Shown piece after piece: positions 21,470-33,739 of a stretch of DNA of 64,000 nt (position 1 is its first letter; the number at the start of each line of letters is the position of its first letter). The DNA is from Viola odorata (lineage: Eukaryota > Streptophyta > Magnoliopsida > Malpighiales > Violaceae): NCBI GenBank assembly GCA_963691705.1, contig OY829539.1, forward strand, positions 44,029,656-44,093,655. The letters are read 5' to 3'. A model generated the notes under the pieces. That model worked only from the letters and a program-made list of their open reading frames with translations, ran no database searches and was not told where the DNA came from. Position numbers and translations under genes: made by a program.

Positions 21470-24400
21470 GTGTTTCTTTGCAGGAGTGCAGAACGTACCG
21501 GAAGCCCATGGAAAGTGAGAGTTTTCTCTATATGGGTGCAGGTGATCCGATACCAGTTGAGGGCATTGCTACGCTGGAATTAATTTTATGTACTGGTTTT
21601 ATATTAGAGTTAAAAGAGACTTTATATGTACCACCTTTTAGACGGAATCTGATTTCGGTTTCTTTGTTGGACAAAGAATGTTATTCATTCAGATTCGGGA
21701 ATTATAAAAGTCTACTTTATTTTAACTCTACTTTGGTTGGAACTGGTGCATTAATTGATTCTAATAACTTATATTTATTACATACAGTTGATAGCACTAA
21801 TGAATGTTATGTTAGCGATTCTCGTGGGATAAAGCGTAAATTGCCAACTGAGGATTCATTCAGGTTATGGCACAAATGATTAGGTCATATCTCCGTAAGG
21901 AGAATAGACCGACTTGTGTCAGATGGAATTCTTGGTGAACTCGATCGTACAGACCAGCAGGTTTGCATCGAGTGCATAAAGGGCAAAACAACTAACAAAA
22001 GACGATTTGAGGCCGAGAGAAGTTCGGAAACTTTAAAACTGGTACATACAGACATTTGTGGTCCATTCCCTACAACATCCTGCAATGGTCAACGATACTT
22101 TATCAGTTTTATAGATGATTTCTCTCGATACGGATATCTATACCTTTTAAAGAAAAAGTCTGAGGCATTGGGCACTTTCAAGTCTTTTAAGGCTGAAGTT
22201 GAAAAACAACTCGGAAAGGCTATTAAGGCCATTAGATCGGATCGTGGTGGTGAGTAATACGGTCGATATGATGGATTAGGTGAACAACGTCCTAGGCCAT
22301 TTGCCCAATTTCTCGATGAGTGTGGGATAGTTCCACAGTACACCATGCCGGGGTCTTCGACTATGAATGGTGTATCTGAAAGGAGAAACCGTACCCTTAA
22401 GGATATGGTAAGGAGTATGATTGCCAATACCACCTTACCTACATCACTCTAGGGAGATACCTTAAGAACTGCAGTCTACATTCTCAATAAGATACCAACA
22501 AAAGCGACTAACAAAACCCCATATGAGTTATGGACTGGCCGAAAGCCTGTCTTAAAGCATTTAAAAGTTTGGGGATGTCCAGCAGAGGCAAGGCCTTATA
22601 GGCCCGATGAAAGGAAACTGGACTTAAGGACTGTTAGTTGTTATTTTGTTGGATATCCGGAGAGGTCACGAGGGTATAAGTTTTACAACCCTACTACCCG
22701 AACATTTTTCAAGACGGGAAATGCCAGGTCCCTTGAGGATGTTGAGTTTGGGGGGGAAGATAGACGGTCGGATGTTATTTTTGAGGAGGATTCAGTTATA
22801 CCTCCTCATGCAGTTGCTGAGGGTCAGGATGAACTCATTGTTCACATTCCTGTCTCTGTCCCTCAGTAGGCAAGAAACAACATTATTAATCTTTCTACAG
22901 GACCAAATCCACAGGTTATACCTGAGGATCATCAGGAAGTCCATGAAGATTCACAACCGGATCAAACTCAACAACCTCAAATAGCTGAGGACCAGGTAGA
23001 TATGCCACTTAGGAGGTCTACTAGAGTGAGAAGAAATGCGATTCTGGATCACTATATCGTATTTCTGCAAGAACATGAGGAGACTATTGACTCTTTGGAG
23101 GATGTCCCGCTCACCTTCAAAGAGGCTACTAGTTGTTCTGACGCTCAAGAGTGGATAAGGGTCACAGGGGATGAACTCCAATCTATGAAGGACAACGATG
23201 TTTGGGAGCTTGTACCATTGCCTGAGAAGAAGAAACCGATAGGTTGCAAATGGGTTTTCAAAACCAAAAGGGATTCTCAGGGCAATATTGAGAGGTACAA
23301 GGCACGTCTTGTTGCGAAAGGATTCACCCAAAAGGAAGGAATAGACTATAAAGAGACCTTCTTTCTAGTTTCATCGAAGGACTCTTTTAGGACTATTACG
23401 GCCTTAGTGGCATATTTTGATCTTGAGCTACATCAGATGGATGTAAAGACTACTTTCCTCAATGGGGATCTTGAGGAAGAAATCTACATGAGGCGACCAG
23501 AAGGACTATCCTCCAACAAGGATAGTGAATTGGTTTGTAGATTAAAGAAGTCTATCTATGGGCTCAAGCAAGCTTCCCGTCAATGGTACTTGAAGTTCCA
23601 TAGCATTATTACTTCATATGGTTTCGAAGTAAATGTTGTTGAGGACTGTCTGTATCATAAGTTCAATGGGAGTAGATTTGTTTTTCTACTGTTATATGTG
23701 GATGACATTTTGCCTGCTACTAACGATGTAAAGCTTCTTCAGGATACTAAGGATTTTCTCTCAGATAACTTTGAGATGAAAGACCTTAGGGAAGCATCTT
23801 TTGTGTTGGGGATTCAGATACATCGTGATCGTTCACGGAGTACCCTTGGATTATCACAAAAGGGTTACATTGATAAAGTACTAAAGAGCTTTAACATGCA
23901 AAATTGTAAACCACATGATACTCCTGTATCCGAAGGTGAGAAGTTTAGCCTTGATCAGTGTCCTAAGACGGACTTGGACCGCAAGTTCATGGAGGGTGTA
24001 CCATATGCTTCGGCTGTGGGAAGCATCATGTATGCACAGGTTTGCACCCGTCCAGATCTTGCATTCATTGTCTGTATGTTGGGTAGACACCAGAGCAATC
24101 CCGGAAGGGATCATTAGGTTGCAGCCAAAAGGGTCTTTCGATACCTGCAGAAAACGAAAGACTATATGCTCACATACAGGAGATCAGATCAGCTTGAGAT
24201 CATTGGGTATACTGATTATGATTTCGCTGGATGCCAGGATAGCCGGAGATCGACTTCAGGTTATGTCTTTCTTCTGGCTGAAGGAGCCATTTCATGGAAG
24301 AGTGCGAAACAATCACTTGTTGCATCTTCCACTATGGAGGCTGAGTTCGTAGCTTGCTACGGGGCATCCAGTCATGCTATATGGCTGCGGAACATGGTTA

Positions 24401-24504
24401 AGGAACTGCGAGTTGTCACAGGTATTGAGAGACAATTGAGGATCTTTTGTGACAATCGGGTTGCTGTGTTGTACTCCAACTGTAATATGTTTGTACTATT
24501 GTAA
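21430..24504 (+). pseudogene. Degenerate pol of copia element 2 (protease, integrase, RT, RNase H)
   Basis: The protease begins WFDTGTTKHIS near 21435 and ends with YVPPFRRNLISVSLLD. The pre-integrase motif LWHK is followed by TGA (21877-21879), then LGHIS. The integrase core reads LVHTDICGPFPTTSCNG, FIDDFSRYGYLYLL, AIRSDRGGE followed by TAA near 22255, then MNGVSERRNRTLKDM and a further TAG near 22450. Another TAG is near 22867. RT is open at 23002-24114 (WVFKTKRDSQGNIERYKARL, YVDD near 23695). A TAG near 24115 breaks it before RNase H (SAKQSLVASSTMEAEFVACY). The C-terminus is lost after RIFCDNRVAVLYSN. At least five stops, several fitting G-to-A or C-to-T changes, mark it as dead. Confidence 0.9.
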
Positions 24505-24880
24505 CTTGTATATGTTTTAACTGTGTATTATGTTATTTCACAGTTTATATATGATGATTTTATTTCATTATATGCTCTGAATTTTTGATCTCATAAAGTA
24601 AAGAGGATCAGTTGGAAATTTGACAAGTATAAATCACTTGTAATTTCCATGCTGCACATGCACACTGGATCCATGTCGTTAGTTAGTTAGTACTCATAAT
24701 CATTATGAGTTTAATTACTTGGACTACGATGACTACTCTTTTGATTCTGGTATTAATGAAGCTAATGGACCGGATTGAATTAGACGGATATATGCTAGCA
24801 TTCGGGGGTTAACATATGATTGTATGACAAAATTTGGTACTATAAGGAACGCATTTTGTGTAGTTGTCCAAGTGGGAGAT

Positions 24881-25483
24881 TTTTGGGATTTGGACAACGG
24901 GACTAATGCGTTAGTACCGTTCGTACACATTGGAACATATGGATGCATATGTTATGTGTGTATCGTCATATAATATATTGTTAACATAAGGTTAATTGGA
25001 CCAAAATTTATGATCTATTAAAGTTAAGTGGTCTAATCGTCTAATTAAAACAGTGTGGGGGGTAAATCTGGTGATTGTGCAGATTCTGGATTAATTTCGA
25101 ATTGTTGATGGACCGATTCGGAATTAATAAAAACATTAAGGATGGAATAGATCCCTGGTGGAATTGCTAAAAGGAATTAAATATTTCTCTGTAAATTTTA
25201 ATTAAAGGATAAGTTGCCTTTTCAGTTTTTAAGAGAAGTTGGAAAACTGACGTTAAACCAACTATAAAACTAAGAGGCAACTTACATTAAAACAAGAGAA
25301 GAATAAAATACAAATCTCTCTTGGTTCTCCATCTAACCCCACATAGCAATCATCCACCAGAAGATCAAGATTCCGGGATTTCTTCAATTTCATGGCATCA
25401 TCAGGTACGCTTCCGGATTCAGTTATTTAATTCATGCAATAATCTGAATTGGTTTCCGATCCTGGATTATTCCGTTTTTAAAA
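24881..25483 (+). repeat. 3' LTR of copia element 2
   Basis: 603 bp, preceded by the purine-rich AAGTGGGAGATT. Its first bases are TTTTGGG where the 5' LTR has TGTTGGG. Confidence 0.9.
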
Positions 25484-25488
25484 CACAA

Positions 25489-26264
25489 CCCTTAACCCAA
25501 GAAAAATTATGAGTCTTCTCAAACCTTAATAAGTATTAAAATCTAGATTTAACACAAGTGGATACAAGGAATCTATACAAGATATATAGTAATTTATAAT
25601 CCAATAAATACAAACTAATTCTCAGGAAGAAAGCACTTACTCAATCAAGTGAAGGAGGACTTTTTGAACAAGAGAACACTTTTGAAAACCTTAGCTTTGC
25701 TTGACAGAGTTTTGAAAAGATGAATTCAACTTTAGGGTTGAAAAGTTGGTGTTCATAAGCTAGAGAGTATTTATGGTCGTTTGACATAAGTAGGGCTCAA
25801 AAGAATTCAAAATGAGAAAAAAAATAAAATTCTAAAGCGTCGTCGGCTGGTGTACCGTCTGGCGTCGCACGATGCACCACTATAGACTCAACTAAGGCTA
25901 CAACTACTACTTTAAGCCTTCCAAGGCTTAAGGCTGGCTTTTTCCCAAATTCAATGGAGGGCGCAATTTGCCCCATGGTGCACCGCCCCAGACTGCCCTT
26001 TATAGAAAAATATCTAAAAATAGTTTAGTTTCACCTTTGGAATATCCTACAAATGTACTAAAAAAATACAATTTTGTGCTGTCTTTTTTAGGCTAAACTG
26101 CAATTTAATTGGATTACAAATTGAGATATACTTACAACCAATAGTTCCTGGCAATTAACCACTTAAATGATAACGAAGTAATCCTCTTTAAACCCTATGT
26201 TATGGACTTCAAGACCTACAAATACACTCATAAAAATTGCATAAATAACAACAAGAATTTATTA
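25489..26264. other. Unclassified non-coding DNA, continuation of 18148-18768
   Basis: No frame or recognisable element. A GC-rich patch near 25845-25990 contains two related phrases, TGGTGTACCGTCTGGCGTCG and CATGGTGCACCGCCCCAGAC, suggesting an old repeat. Confidence 0.35.
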
Positions 26265-26850
26265 ATTGTAATTAGGCCTACTAATTAGACGGGCCAATCC
26301 GGGCCTTACGAGAAACAGATGGGCTAGGGCCGCTAAATTTTAGACCCGACCCTAGCCCGTCAATGTAAATAAGTCGGGTCTGAGCTCTCAGATTCTAGGC
26401 CCGTGTCCAGCCCGGTCTGGCCCGGCCTGACCCTTATTAATTATATTATATATATTACAATTTATAAATATATCTATCGTCCCCTTTCTAACCCTAAACA
26501 TTAGTAGTCGTCCCTTTCATTCTTCACTGCTTCTTCCTCGATCCAGTGTCATTTCCTTCTTCTTCTTATTCTAGTGTCGTTTCTTTCTTCTTCTTCCAGG
26601 TGTCGTGCCATCACCACACTTTGATCTTTGGTTTCAGTTTTAGGTAAAGTTTTGAAACAAGGAATCTTACTAATTGTTGTAGAAAATAATTTAATGTTTT
26701 TGATGCTTGGGATTATTGTGTCCGGATTGCTTCGTCTTTCGTTGCATTTCTCTTGTGATGGAAGCACGAGACTGTCCTTTTTTTTTCCATTCTCTGTATT
26801 TCTTTTAACTTAGTATGTTGCATTTATTGGGTTTACTCGTTTACTCATTA

Positions 26851-28256
26851 GTAATTAAAGCTTGTGCAAATCTAGTAGATGGGAAGAAGATACATTGCTG
26901 GATTTTAAAATTAGGTTTCTAGTGGGATGTCTTTGTAGCTGCTTCTTTGATACATATGTATACACACTTCAGGTCTGTAGGGCTTGCTAAAAATTATTTA
27001 ATGGTATGGCTATTAGAGATGGGGGTACATGGAATGCAATGATTTCTGGATATTGCCACAATGGCAATAATGCAGAGGGATTGGGTGTCATGGATGAGAT
27101 GAGGTTCATAGGCGTAATTATGGACGTTGTTACCATTGCTAGTATTCTTCCGGCTTGTGCTCAGTTTAATGATATTGTAAGTGGGATTTTGATTCACTTG
27201 TATGTGATAAAGCATGGATTAGAATTAGATTTGTTTGTATCCAACGCACTGATTAACATGTATGCTAAATTTGGTAGCTTGGAGCTTGAACAATGAGTTT
27301 TTCATCAAATGGTGGTTAGGGATATTGTGTCTTGGAATTCAATAATTGCTACATATGAGCAACATAAAATTCCAGTTATTGCGCGTTTATTCTTTGACAA
27401 AATACAACTATATGGAATTCAACCTGATTTATTAACTCTTGTAAGTTTAGCTTCTATTGTTTCTCAATTGATTGATCATCAAAATAGCAGCTCTGTTCAT
27501 GGATTTATTTTGAGGAGAGGTTGGTTTTTGAATGATGTTATATATATAAGGAAAAAAGGTAAAATTCACCCCTGCATTTGTATAATACGTCATGATAAAC
27601 CACTACATTTATAATTGAGCCAAATAAACCACTGCATTTGTATTATATGTCAGGATAAGCCACTGCATTTATAATTGAGCCAAATAAGCCATTGTATTTA
27701 TCCATTTGATCTATATTAATCACTCCTTCTTAAAAATAGTTATTCCTTGTTTGGATATATCATAAGACTATGCTTACATGATTTTTTTTTTAAATGACAT
27801 GGCATAAAAACCATGCTCAACACTCATTTTTGCAATTGAAAAATAAAAAGTTTGATCAAAATATTCAAAAATGAAAAATCGAGAGAGATTGAAATAATAT
27901 TCCCTTTTCCAGCGATAAAACATCGAGTAAGATCAAAATAATTAACCACTATTTTTGTGCACTCAATTTTATTTATTTATTTAGTTTTTCTGACATTTCG
28001 ATTTTTTATATTTTTATTTTTAAATTTAATTTATAAGTCAACATAACCGCTATTTTTTTAGATGCCAAATAAGGTATAACTATTTTTAGGAAAGAGTGGC
28101 TAATGTAGATCAAGTGGATAAATGCAGTGGTTTATTTGGCTCAATTACAAATGTAGTGGCTTATCTTGACATATGATACAAATGCAGGGGTAAATTTTAC
28201 CATTTTTCCTATATATAATTGGTAATGTTGTCATGGAAATATATTCCAAACTTGGG
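26851..28256 (+). pseudogene. PPR (E/DYW-type) gene fragment inside hAT-2
   Basis: The pieces read VIKACANLVDGKKIHCWILK, stop, WDVFVAASLIHMYTHFRSVG; a frameshift near 26988; then GGTWNAMISGYCHNG, ILPACAQFNDIVSGILIHLY, IKHGLELDLFVSNALINMYA, stop near 27294; then VRDIVSWNSIIATYEQ, QPDLLTLVSLASIVSQL and GFILRRGWFLNDV. After the nested MITE (27549-28210) it resumes as IGNVVMEIYSKLGS. The repeated VSWNSII and LFVSNALINMYAKFG units are typical of plant PLS-class PPR proteins, which act on organelle RNA. From memory it most resembles Arabidopsis At4g33990. No intron is seen. Stops and frameshifts show it is a non-functional captured fragment. Confidence 0.8.
27549..28210. mobile_element. Foldback MITE nested in the PPR fragment
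   Basis: 662 bp with ends AGGAAAAAAGGTAAAATTCA and, on the other strand, AGGAAAAATGGTAAAATTTA, flanked by TATATATA and ATATATA. The inverted arms continue inward for over 100 bp and contain a direct repeat of about 45 bp built on AAACCACTGCATTT and TTGAGCCAAATAA. It interrupts the PPR fragment exactly where the frame breaks off and resumes. The superfamily is uncertain because the TA-rich flank hides the duplication length. Confidence 0.75.
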
Positions 28257-28289
28257 TCTTAACTTTTGTTTCATTTCCAACATCACTAA

Positions 28290-29995
28290 GGGGTTGTTTA
28301 GCAGAGGAGATTTTTCGGGAAAAAGTTCCAATTTTCAGAAAACTTGAGAAGAAAAAGAATTTTGTGTATAGGGTGAGTAGTTTTCCATTTAGAAAATGAA
28401 AAGAAAAATTTATGTTTCTAATTTAACACATATAATTGAAAATGTCTAAATCCTTGTTCTCTAATTTTGTAACTTTTTCTTTGTTTCTAACTAACTCTTG
28501 TTTAAATGAATTTTTATTTAATCCAACTTTACCCTCATCTCTAAATTACATTTTTATACCAACCCTTTATATACTCTTCTTCTTCTTTGCTAACCCTAGC
28601 CCTTTGTCACTGCGCCTCTTTGCTCCACCATCACAACAACCACTGCATTACTTTGTGGATAGCATAGAGCTACAACCTCCTCAGCTCCTGCAATTAAATC
28701 TACCATTAAAAGGGTACATTAGATTCCAATTTCCATTTTTAATACCCTTTCTTAGTTTTTCTATTGTGTATTTGTCTCCAATATCTGGCCATATTAATGG
28801 TGTTACATGGTTGCTCTCTCCTCCCTCTATTTTTTTTTTGCTTTCTTTTTTCTCCTTCTTCATCAATGAAACGTTGAGCCATAGCACTTCGACTCATTCG
28901 AAGACTTTAAGATTTATTTGGTACCGGTACCGACCCACTTGCCATCTTCCTCTATTTTTTCTCGTAATTTTTGATGGTTTAGATAGGAGGAAGAAATGAT
29001 GGAGAAGATGAAGCTAAATGGTTCGATAGAAATGAAGATATATTTTTATCAATATGGGTACGAGAGAGTATTTCTTCATCCATGTCTTGCCAATTTGTAG
29101 ATTTCTTAACTCTCTCGTACAATATTGATAAAAATCTCTTCATTTCTGTCGGACCATTTAACATCATCTTCTCCATCATTTCTTCCTTCTATCTAAACCA
29201 TAAATAATTAAAACTAGGAGTGACATTCATCACATATTCATTAAACAAATATGATTAAATTTTTTTATAAGGGATAATCCATTAAAAAAATAGAAATGAA
29301 AGACAAATATGAGAAAAAACAGAGGAAGATGGCAAATGGGTCGGTACCAAATAAAGCTTAAAGTCTTCGGATGAGTCGAAGTGTTTTGGCTCAACATTTC
29401 ATTAATGAAGGATAAAAAAGAAGGAAAAAAAGAAGAAAGGGAGGAGAGAGCAACCATGTAACTCCAAATATTGAAGACAAATACACAACAGAAAAACTAA
29501 AAAAGGATATTAAGAATGAAAATTGGAATCGAATGTACCCTTTTAATGGTAGATTTGATTGCCGGAGTTGAGGAGGTTGTAGCTCTATGCCTTCCACAGA
29601 GTAATGTAGTGTTTGTTGTGATGGTGAAGCAAAGAGGCATAGTGACAAAGGGCTAGGGTTAGTAGAGAAGAAGAAGAGTATATAAAAGAGCTGGTATGAA
29701 AATGTAATTTAGAGATGGGAGTAAATTTGGGTTAAACAAAAATTCATTTAAACAAGAGTTAGGTAGAAACGCGTGTATCGTTTTAGGGAAGAAAAAATTC
29801 CAAAATTAGAGAACAAGGATTTGGGCATCTCCAATTTTGCATCTCCAATTTTATGTGTTAAATTAAAAATAAAAGTTTTTCTTTTCATTATCTAAATGGG
29901 AAAACTACTCACCCTAAACACAAAATCCTTTTTCTTCTCCAGTTTTCTAAAAATTGGAACTTTTTTTGAAAAAATCTCCTCTACTAAACAACCCC
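28290..29995. mobile_element. Giant foldback Tourist-like (PIF/Harbinger) element
   Basis: It starts GGGGTTGTTTAGCAGAGGAG and ends with the inverse (CTCCTCTACTAAACAACCCC), flanked by TAA at 28287-28289 and 29996-29998, the PIF/Harbinger signature. The whole 1.7 kb folds on itself: sequence from about 28300 to 29030 reappears inverted from about 29995 back to 29120 with roughly 85-90% match by eye. Long open frames on both arms (28436-28999 plus and 29648-29230 minus) are mirror images of each other and are not credited as genes. Confidence 0.8.
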
Positions 29996-31242
29996 TAATG
30001 TATTCAAGTATCCATTTTCTCCTTAAACCCGTTTTCCTACATGGGTTTTCTGGTTCACTGCACCTATAATTGTTACTCACTCTGCTCGTCTTTTTTCTGT
30101 GAAAAAAGCTCTGGTTTTCTAGTTCACTGCCCAATCTCTGTGAATTACAAAAAAATCAAAAAATGGGTTGGCCCGCGGACAGTCTGCTTAGTAAGAGGGT
30201 CGGACTTGGGCAATGTTAACGTTGACTCTCTTAAAATCCGGCCTGTTTCAATATTTAGAGGGCTTAGCAAAATTTAGTCCGGGACCAGCCTAGCCCGCGG
30301 ACAACCTGTTTAGTAGAAGGTCGGGTTTGGGCCATGCAAAAGTTGGCTCTCTTAAAACCTAGCTCGGCCCATCTTAATTTTTAGAGGGGTTAATAAAATT
30401 TCGCCCGGGCCTAATCCGGCCCGTTCAATTAGTAAGTCTAATTGTAAATCAAATTAAGATTAGTGAACTGATGCATCTTTTGCATAGCTACTTCCAATTA
30501 TTATTTACAAATCTTTAAATAGTGTTATTTGTAGGGAAAAAATGCAGAGGTAAACTTTTAGTACTGCTCTATTATGATTCTCATCAATTTGTATGAATAT
30601 ATTTACACTGCTTTGGAATATTCCAATTTTCATATATTTTCAAGCGAGAATAATACTTAAATTATCATTCTATAATTTTACGAGTTATAAATGATAATTC
30701 ATAATTTTACTATGAAAAAGTTTCTCAAAAGAATCTCTTAATAAAAATTTGCTATGATTTCAATATTTTTTGTATGTATATATATTTAGATTGTTGCGGA
30801 ATATTCTGATTTTGATGTATTTTCAAGATCATAGTTTATATTTTTATTATTAAAAAATGTCTATATTATTTAAAGATTTAAAACGTACCATTTTATATGC
30901 AGTGTGCGTGCATAAATTTAATAAAGTTAAAAGTTAAAAGGAATTTCACACATCGTTTTTTAAGATGCTTGTAGTGTTGACATATATCATTAAATAAATA
31001 TTAATAATATTAACACTTACTAGTTTATATACAAATAAATGACGGATCAAACAATTTATATAACAATTAATGATTTAATTTATCAGGATAGTTTATCTTT
31101 CTTGGTGGAATTAATGGAATTCTTTGGTGGAGAGTTTGATCGATAACTTAATTTGAAGAGAGGAGAAGGGATAGAAAGTGTAGAGGGACGAGGGAGATAG
31201 CTGTGGCAGGCTTGAAAACATGCCAAAGGTTAATAAATTCGT

Positions 31243-31252
31243 GACACGTGTC
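31243..31252. promoter_or_regulatory. G-box/ABRE-type palindrome GACACGTGTC
   Basis: A perfect 10-bp palindrome centred on CACGTG, the core bound by plant bZIP and bHLH factors. It lies about 660 bp upstream of the TATA box. Confidence 0.5.
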
Positions 31253-31900
31253 CGTGCTTAGAGAGTTAGAGATAGGTAGACGGGAACTTTATGTTTAATA
31301 ATAAAAACTTGTAACAACAGATACGTAATGGCCGTGATAGGAGTAGGCAACCAACCTAGATTTTAGATTTCCAACTTCCGACTTCTGTTTTGTACATTTT
31401 GCGCAAAGACTCTTTTGCCCCTCTGCCTTTTCTTCTCACTTAGACTTGATATTTGTTTTTTCCTTTCCATTTTCTTCCTTTCTTTTGTACAATGGTGAAA
31501 CCAACGTATTAGGGGTTAGGGAGTCAACCAGGCACACACGGGCTGTATCTAAATATGACATTAAACTTAAATATGATTTAAATAAAATCCTAAAATTAAT
31601 AAAATATAATAAAATAAAGAATTATGTGTGTATATATTTATTAGACATCATATTTAAGTTTGGCTTGACAAATTTTTAAAATAGCAAACTTAAATTTTAA
31701 AAAAATATATCAATAAAATTTAATAAAATAAATATATACACACATATAAAAAAATTAAAAATATTTATATAAAAAAAACCTAATTGGCCCATTTTAACAC
31801 GTGTGAATGGATGTCTAATAATAATCAGTACACCTTAGAGGCCAGGGGGTATCATGGTAATTGGAAAGAATGGCAGGGGCAAATGGGCAGAGGTAGAGCT

Positions 31901-31908
31901 TATAAAAG
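31901..31908 (+). promoter_or_regulatory. TATA box TATAAAAG
   Basis: TATAAAAG in the context AGAGCTTATAAAAGAGGG, on the strand of the Ole e I-like gene and 28 bp before the hAT-3 insertion site. It would place transcription start almost exactly at the insertion point. Confidence 0.55.
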
Positions 31909-32073
31909 AGGGAACAGAACATTGGTTGGTGCATTCTAGGGGTGTCAAACGGGTCGACCCGACCCGACCCGTTTAGTCGTGACCCGTTGGGTTGATGGTC
32001 AAAAATGATCCGACCCGTTTCTGACCCACAGGGTAGCGGGTCGACCCGACCCGACCCATCTGACCCGTTAAGT

Positions 32074-32113
32074 AAAACGGCGTCGTTTTGACGAATCAAA
32101 ACGACGTCGTTTT
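32074..32113. promoter_or_regulatory. Pair of AAAACG-CGTTTT palindromes in hAT-3 left end
   Basis: AAAACGGCGTCGTTTT (32074-32089, one mismatch) and AAAACGACGTCGTTTT (32098-32113, perfect). The pair resembles that in hAT-1. Confidence 0.55.
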
Positions 32114-32339
32114 GGCATGCTTTGTCTTTATGAAGACAAAATTTCAGAGGGTCAAACGGGTCGTAAACGGGTCAGCATGACCCGCACGCGACCCATTGAC
32201 CAGTTGGCGACCCGTTGACCAATTAATGACCCATGAACAGTACAATACGGGTCAACCCGCCCAAATTCAAGCGGGTCAACCCGCCCAAATTCGGGTGGGT
32301 CGGCCCGACCCGAATTTCTGACCCGGATTTTTATTTATT

Positions 32340-33739
32340 TTTATTTTTTTTTGATATGGGTTTTTATTTTTAAAAGTAATTGTGCATTTAAAATATCAAT
32401 TTTCTTTACGAAAAATTTTAAAATAAATATTTTATAAAAACAAGTTGTTATTGGCTTGATTCTTCGGTTAATAAATTTTATAGTATATATTTTATGCATT
32501 TAAATTTCTAAACAAATACTACAATGAAGTAAACGGATTTAAAAATGAAATTCTAGCCTAAACATTAAACAAATTACATTTGTATTAATTCTTACATTAA
32601 AATTGCATGTATTTAAACGAAAATTAGCAATCGGAAGTAAAATTAATTCTATACATGCAGTTTAGATTCTTAGAAGAAATAATATTTTCAGTGAACTCCA
32701 TTCATATACTATACATCACATCATAAATTAAATGCATGCAGTTTAGATTCTTAGAAGAAAATGTCATGAAACTAATTCAAAAAAAAAGGATGAAGATCTT
32801 CCTTTTCCTTCTCTCAATACCACTCTACATATATATGCTTAAGGAAATGAAACAGAACAAGCAAACATACAAATTTGTTTGTTGTTCTAAGTCAATATAA
32901 TACGTGAACATGACGGAAACCAAACGGGAAGAATCATCTGCTATTCTAAGTCAAGTCTTGTCTCTCTTTTACACAGAAGCACTATCAATTTTCTTTGAAT
33001 CAACCAACTGTTACTGTATGGTTATTTACTGTCATGGCAAAAGAAAACTCCAACTGCAGCACAGTCTTATTATCGCAATCAACCCAATACTTGTGACAAA
33101 TGAATGCCAACTACCCACACTTGACTAAAGAAATAAACGCAACCAGTTCTAACTAAAAAGACATTTTTAAGAGAATGATAGGAGAAAATATACCCTAGAC
33201 ACAAGGATTCCTACGGCAGTTAACAAATTTGAACCTGGACATATGCCATCCTGCGGAAAAGCATGGAAAATATAACATGAAACAGCAAATCACCACAGTG
33301 AAAAAAGAAATGACGAGTTTTAGTAAAAGAACTTTAGAGCCAGACCTTCCAAACTTCTGAAAAAAAATCTTAACAATTTTCCTACATCCAACGATCTTGT
33401 TTTGCTGCTGATTTTTAACTTCTCAATATCGGTTACAAATGCTCTTCCCACAACAATAGAGAATATATGTGTTTCAACTAACCTGTAAATAGCTTTCAAA
33501 TTAGTATAACATGATGACAACTAGTTAACGTGCCAAAAGCAGAAATCATCGTATCTAAAAAATGAAAACAATCATGAGATGTGCATGTGCTAATAGAAGA
33601 TCAAGCAAATGTTTTTTGCAAATGTACTCATGCAGAAGCATACAAACACTAAGGAATGCGTTTGTATGCTTCTGGTGACCAAAACAAAAGACATAATTAA
33701 GGTAGACTAAAACATGCCTAAGGAATTGGGCAATGATTA
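32340..33739. other. Interior of hAT-3 without a recognised gene
   Basis: AT-rich; a repeated phrase TGCAGTTTAGATTCTTAGAA occurs near 32660 and 32739. Further exons or 3' UTR of the captured gene may lie here, but none could be fixed. Confidence 0.4.

Larger units (their letters stand above)
18774..25483 (+). mobile_element. Ty1/copia LTR retrotransposon (copia element 2), complete but decayed
   Basis: About 6.7 kb, flanked by the 5-bp duplication CACAA (18769-18773 and 25484-25488). The LTRs (604 and 603 bp) start TGTTGGGATTTGG (TTTTGGG in the second) and end TTTTAAAA. They differ at roughly 5% of positions by eye. The order gag, protease, integrase, RT, RNase H is copia-type. Several in-frame stops and a truncated RNase H show it is inactive. 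Confidence 0.93.
26273..30440 (+). mobile_element. Transposase-less hAT-type element carrying a PPR gene fragment (hAT-2)
   Basis: Ends are inverted repeats: left TAGGCCTACTAATTAGACGG, right inverse TAGACTTACTAATTGAACGG. They are flanked by an 8-bp duplication ATTGTAAT (26265-26272) and ATTGTAAA (30441-30448), one mismatch. Both ends carry clusters of GGCCCG/CGGGCC. Inside there is no transposase, but part of a PPR gene and two nested MITEs. The 8-bp duplication and end structure fit a non-autonomous hAT element. Confidence 0.8.
30449..31928. other. AT-rich intergenic region, probably the old promoter region of the Ole e I-like gene
   Basis: No coding sequence. It contains a G-box palindrome (31243-31252) and a TATA box (31901-31908) close to the insertion point of hAT-3. 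Confidence 0.45.

Noticed and set aside
28436..28999. 187-codon open frame on the plus strand
   Set aside because: It is the arm of the giant hairpin element; the mirror frame at 29648-29230 is the same sequence inverted. Hydrophobic low-complexity translation without a family.
33320..33520. 66-codon minus-strand frame considered as third exon of the captured gene in hAT-3
   Set aside because: No splice acceptor in the right phase and no similarity that I recognise.
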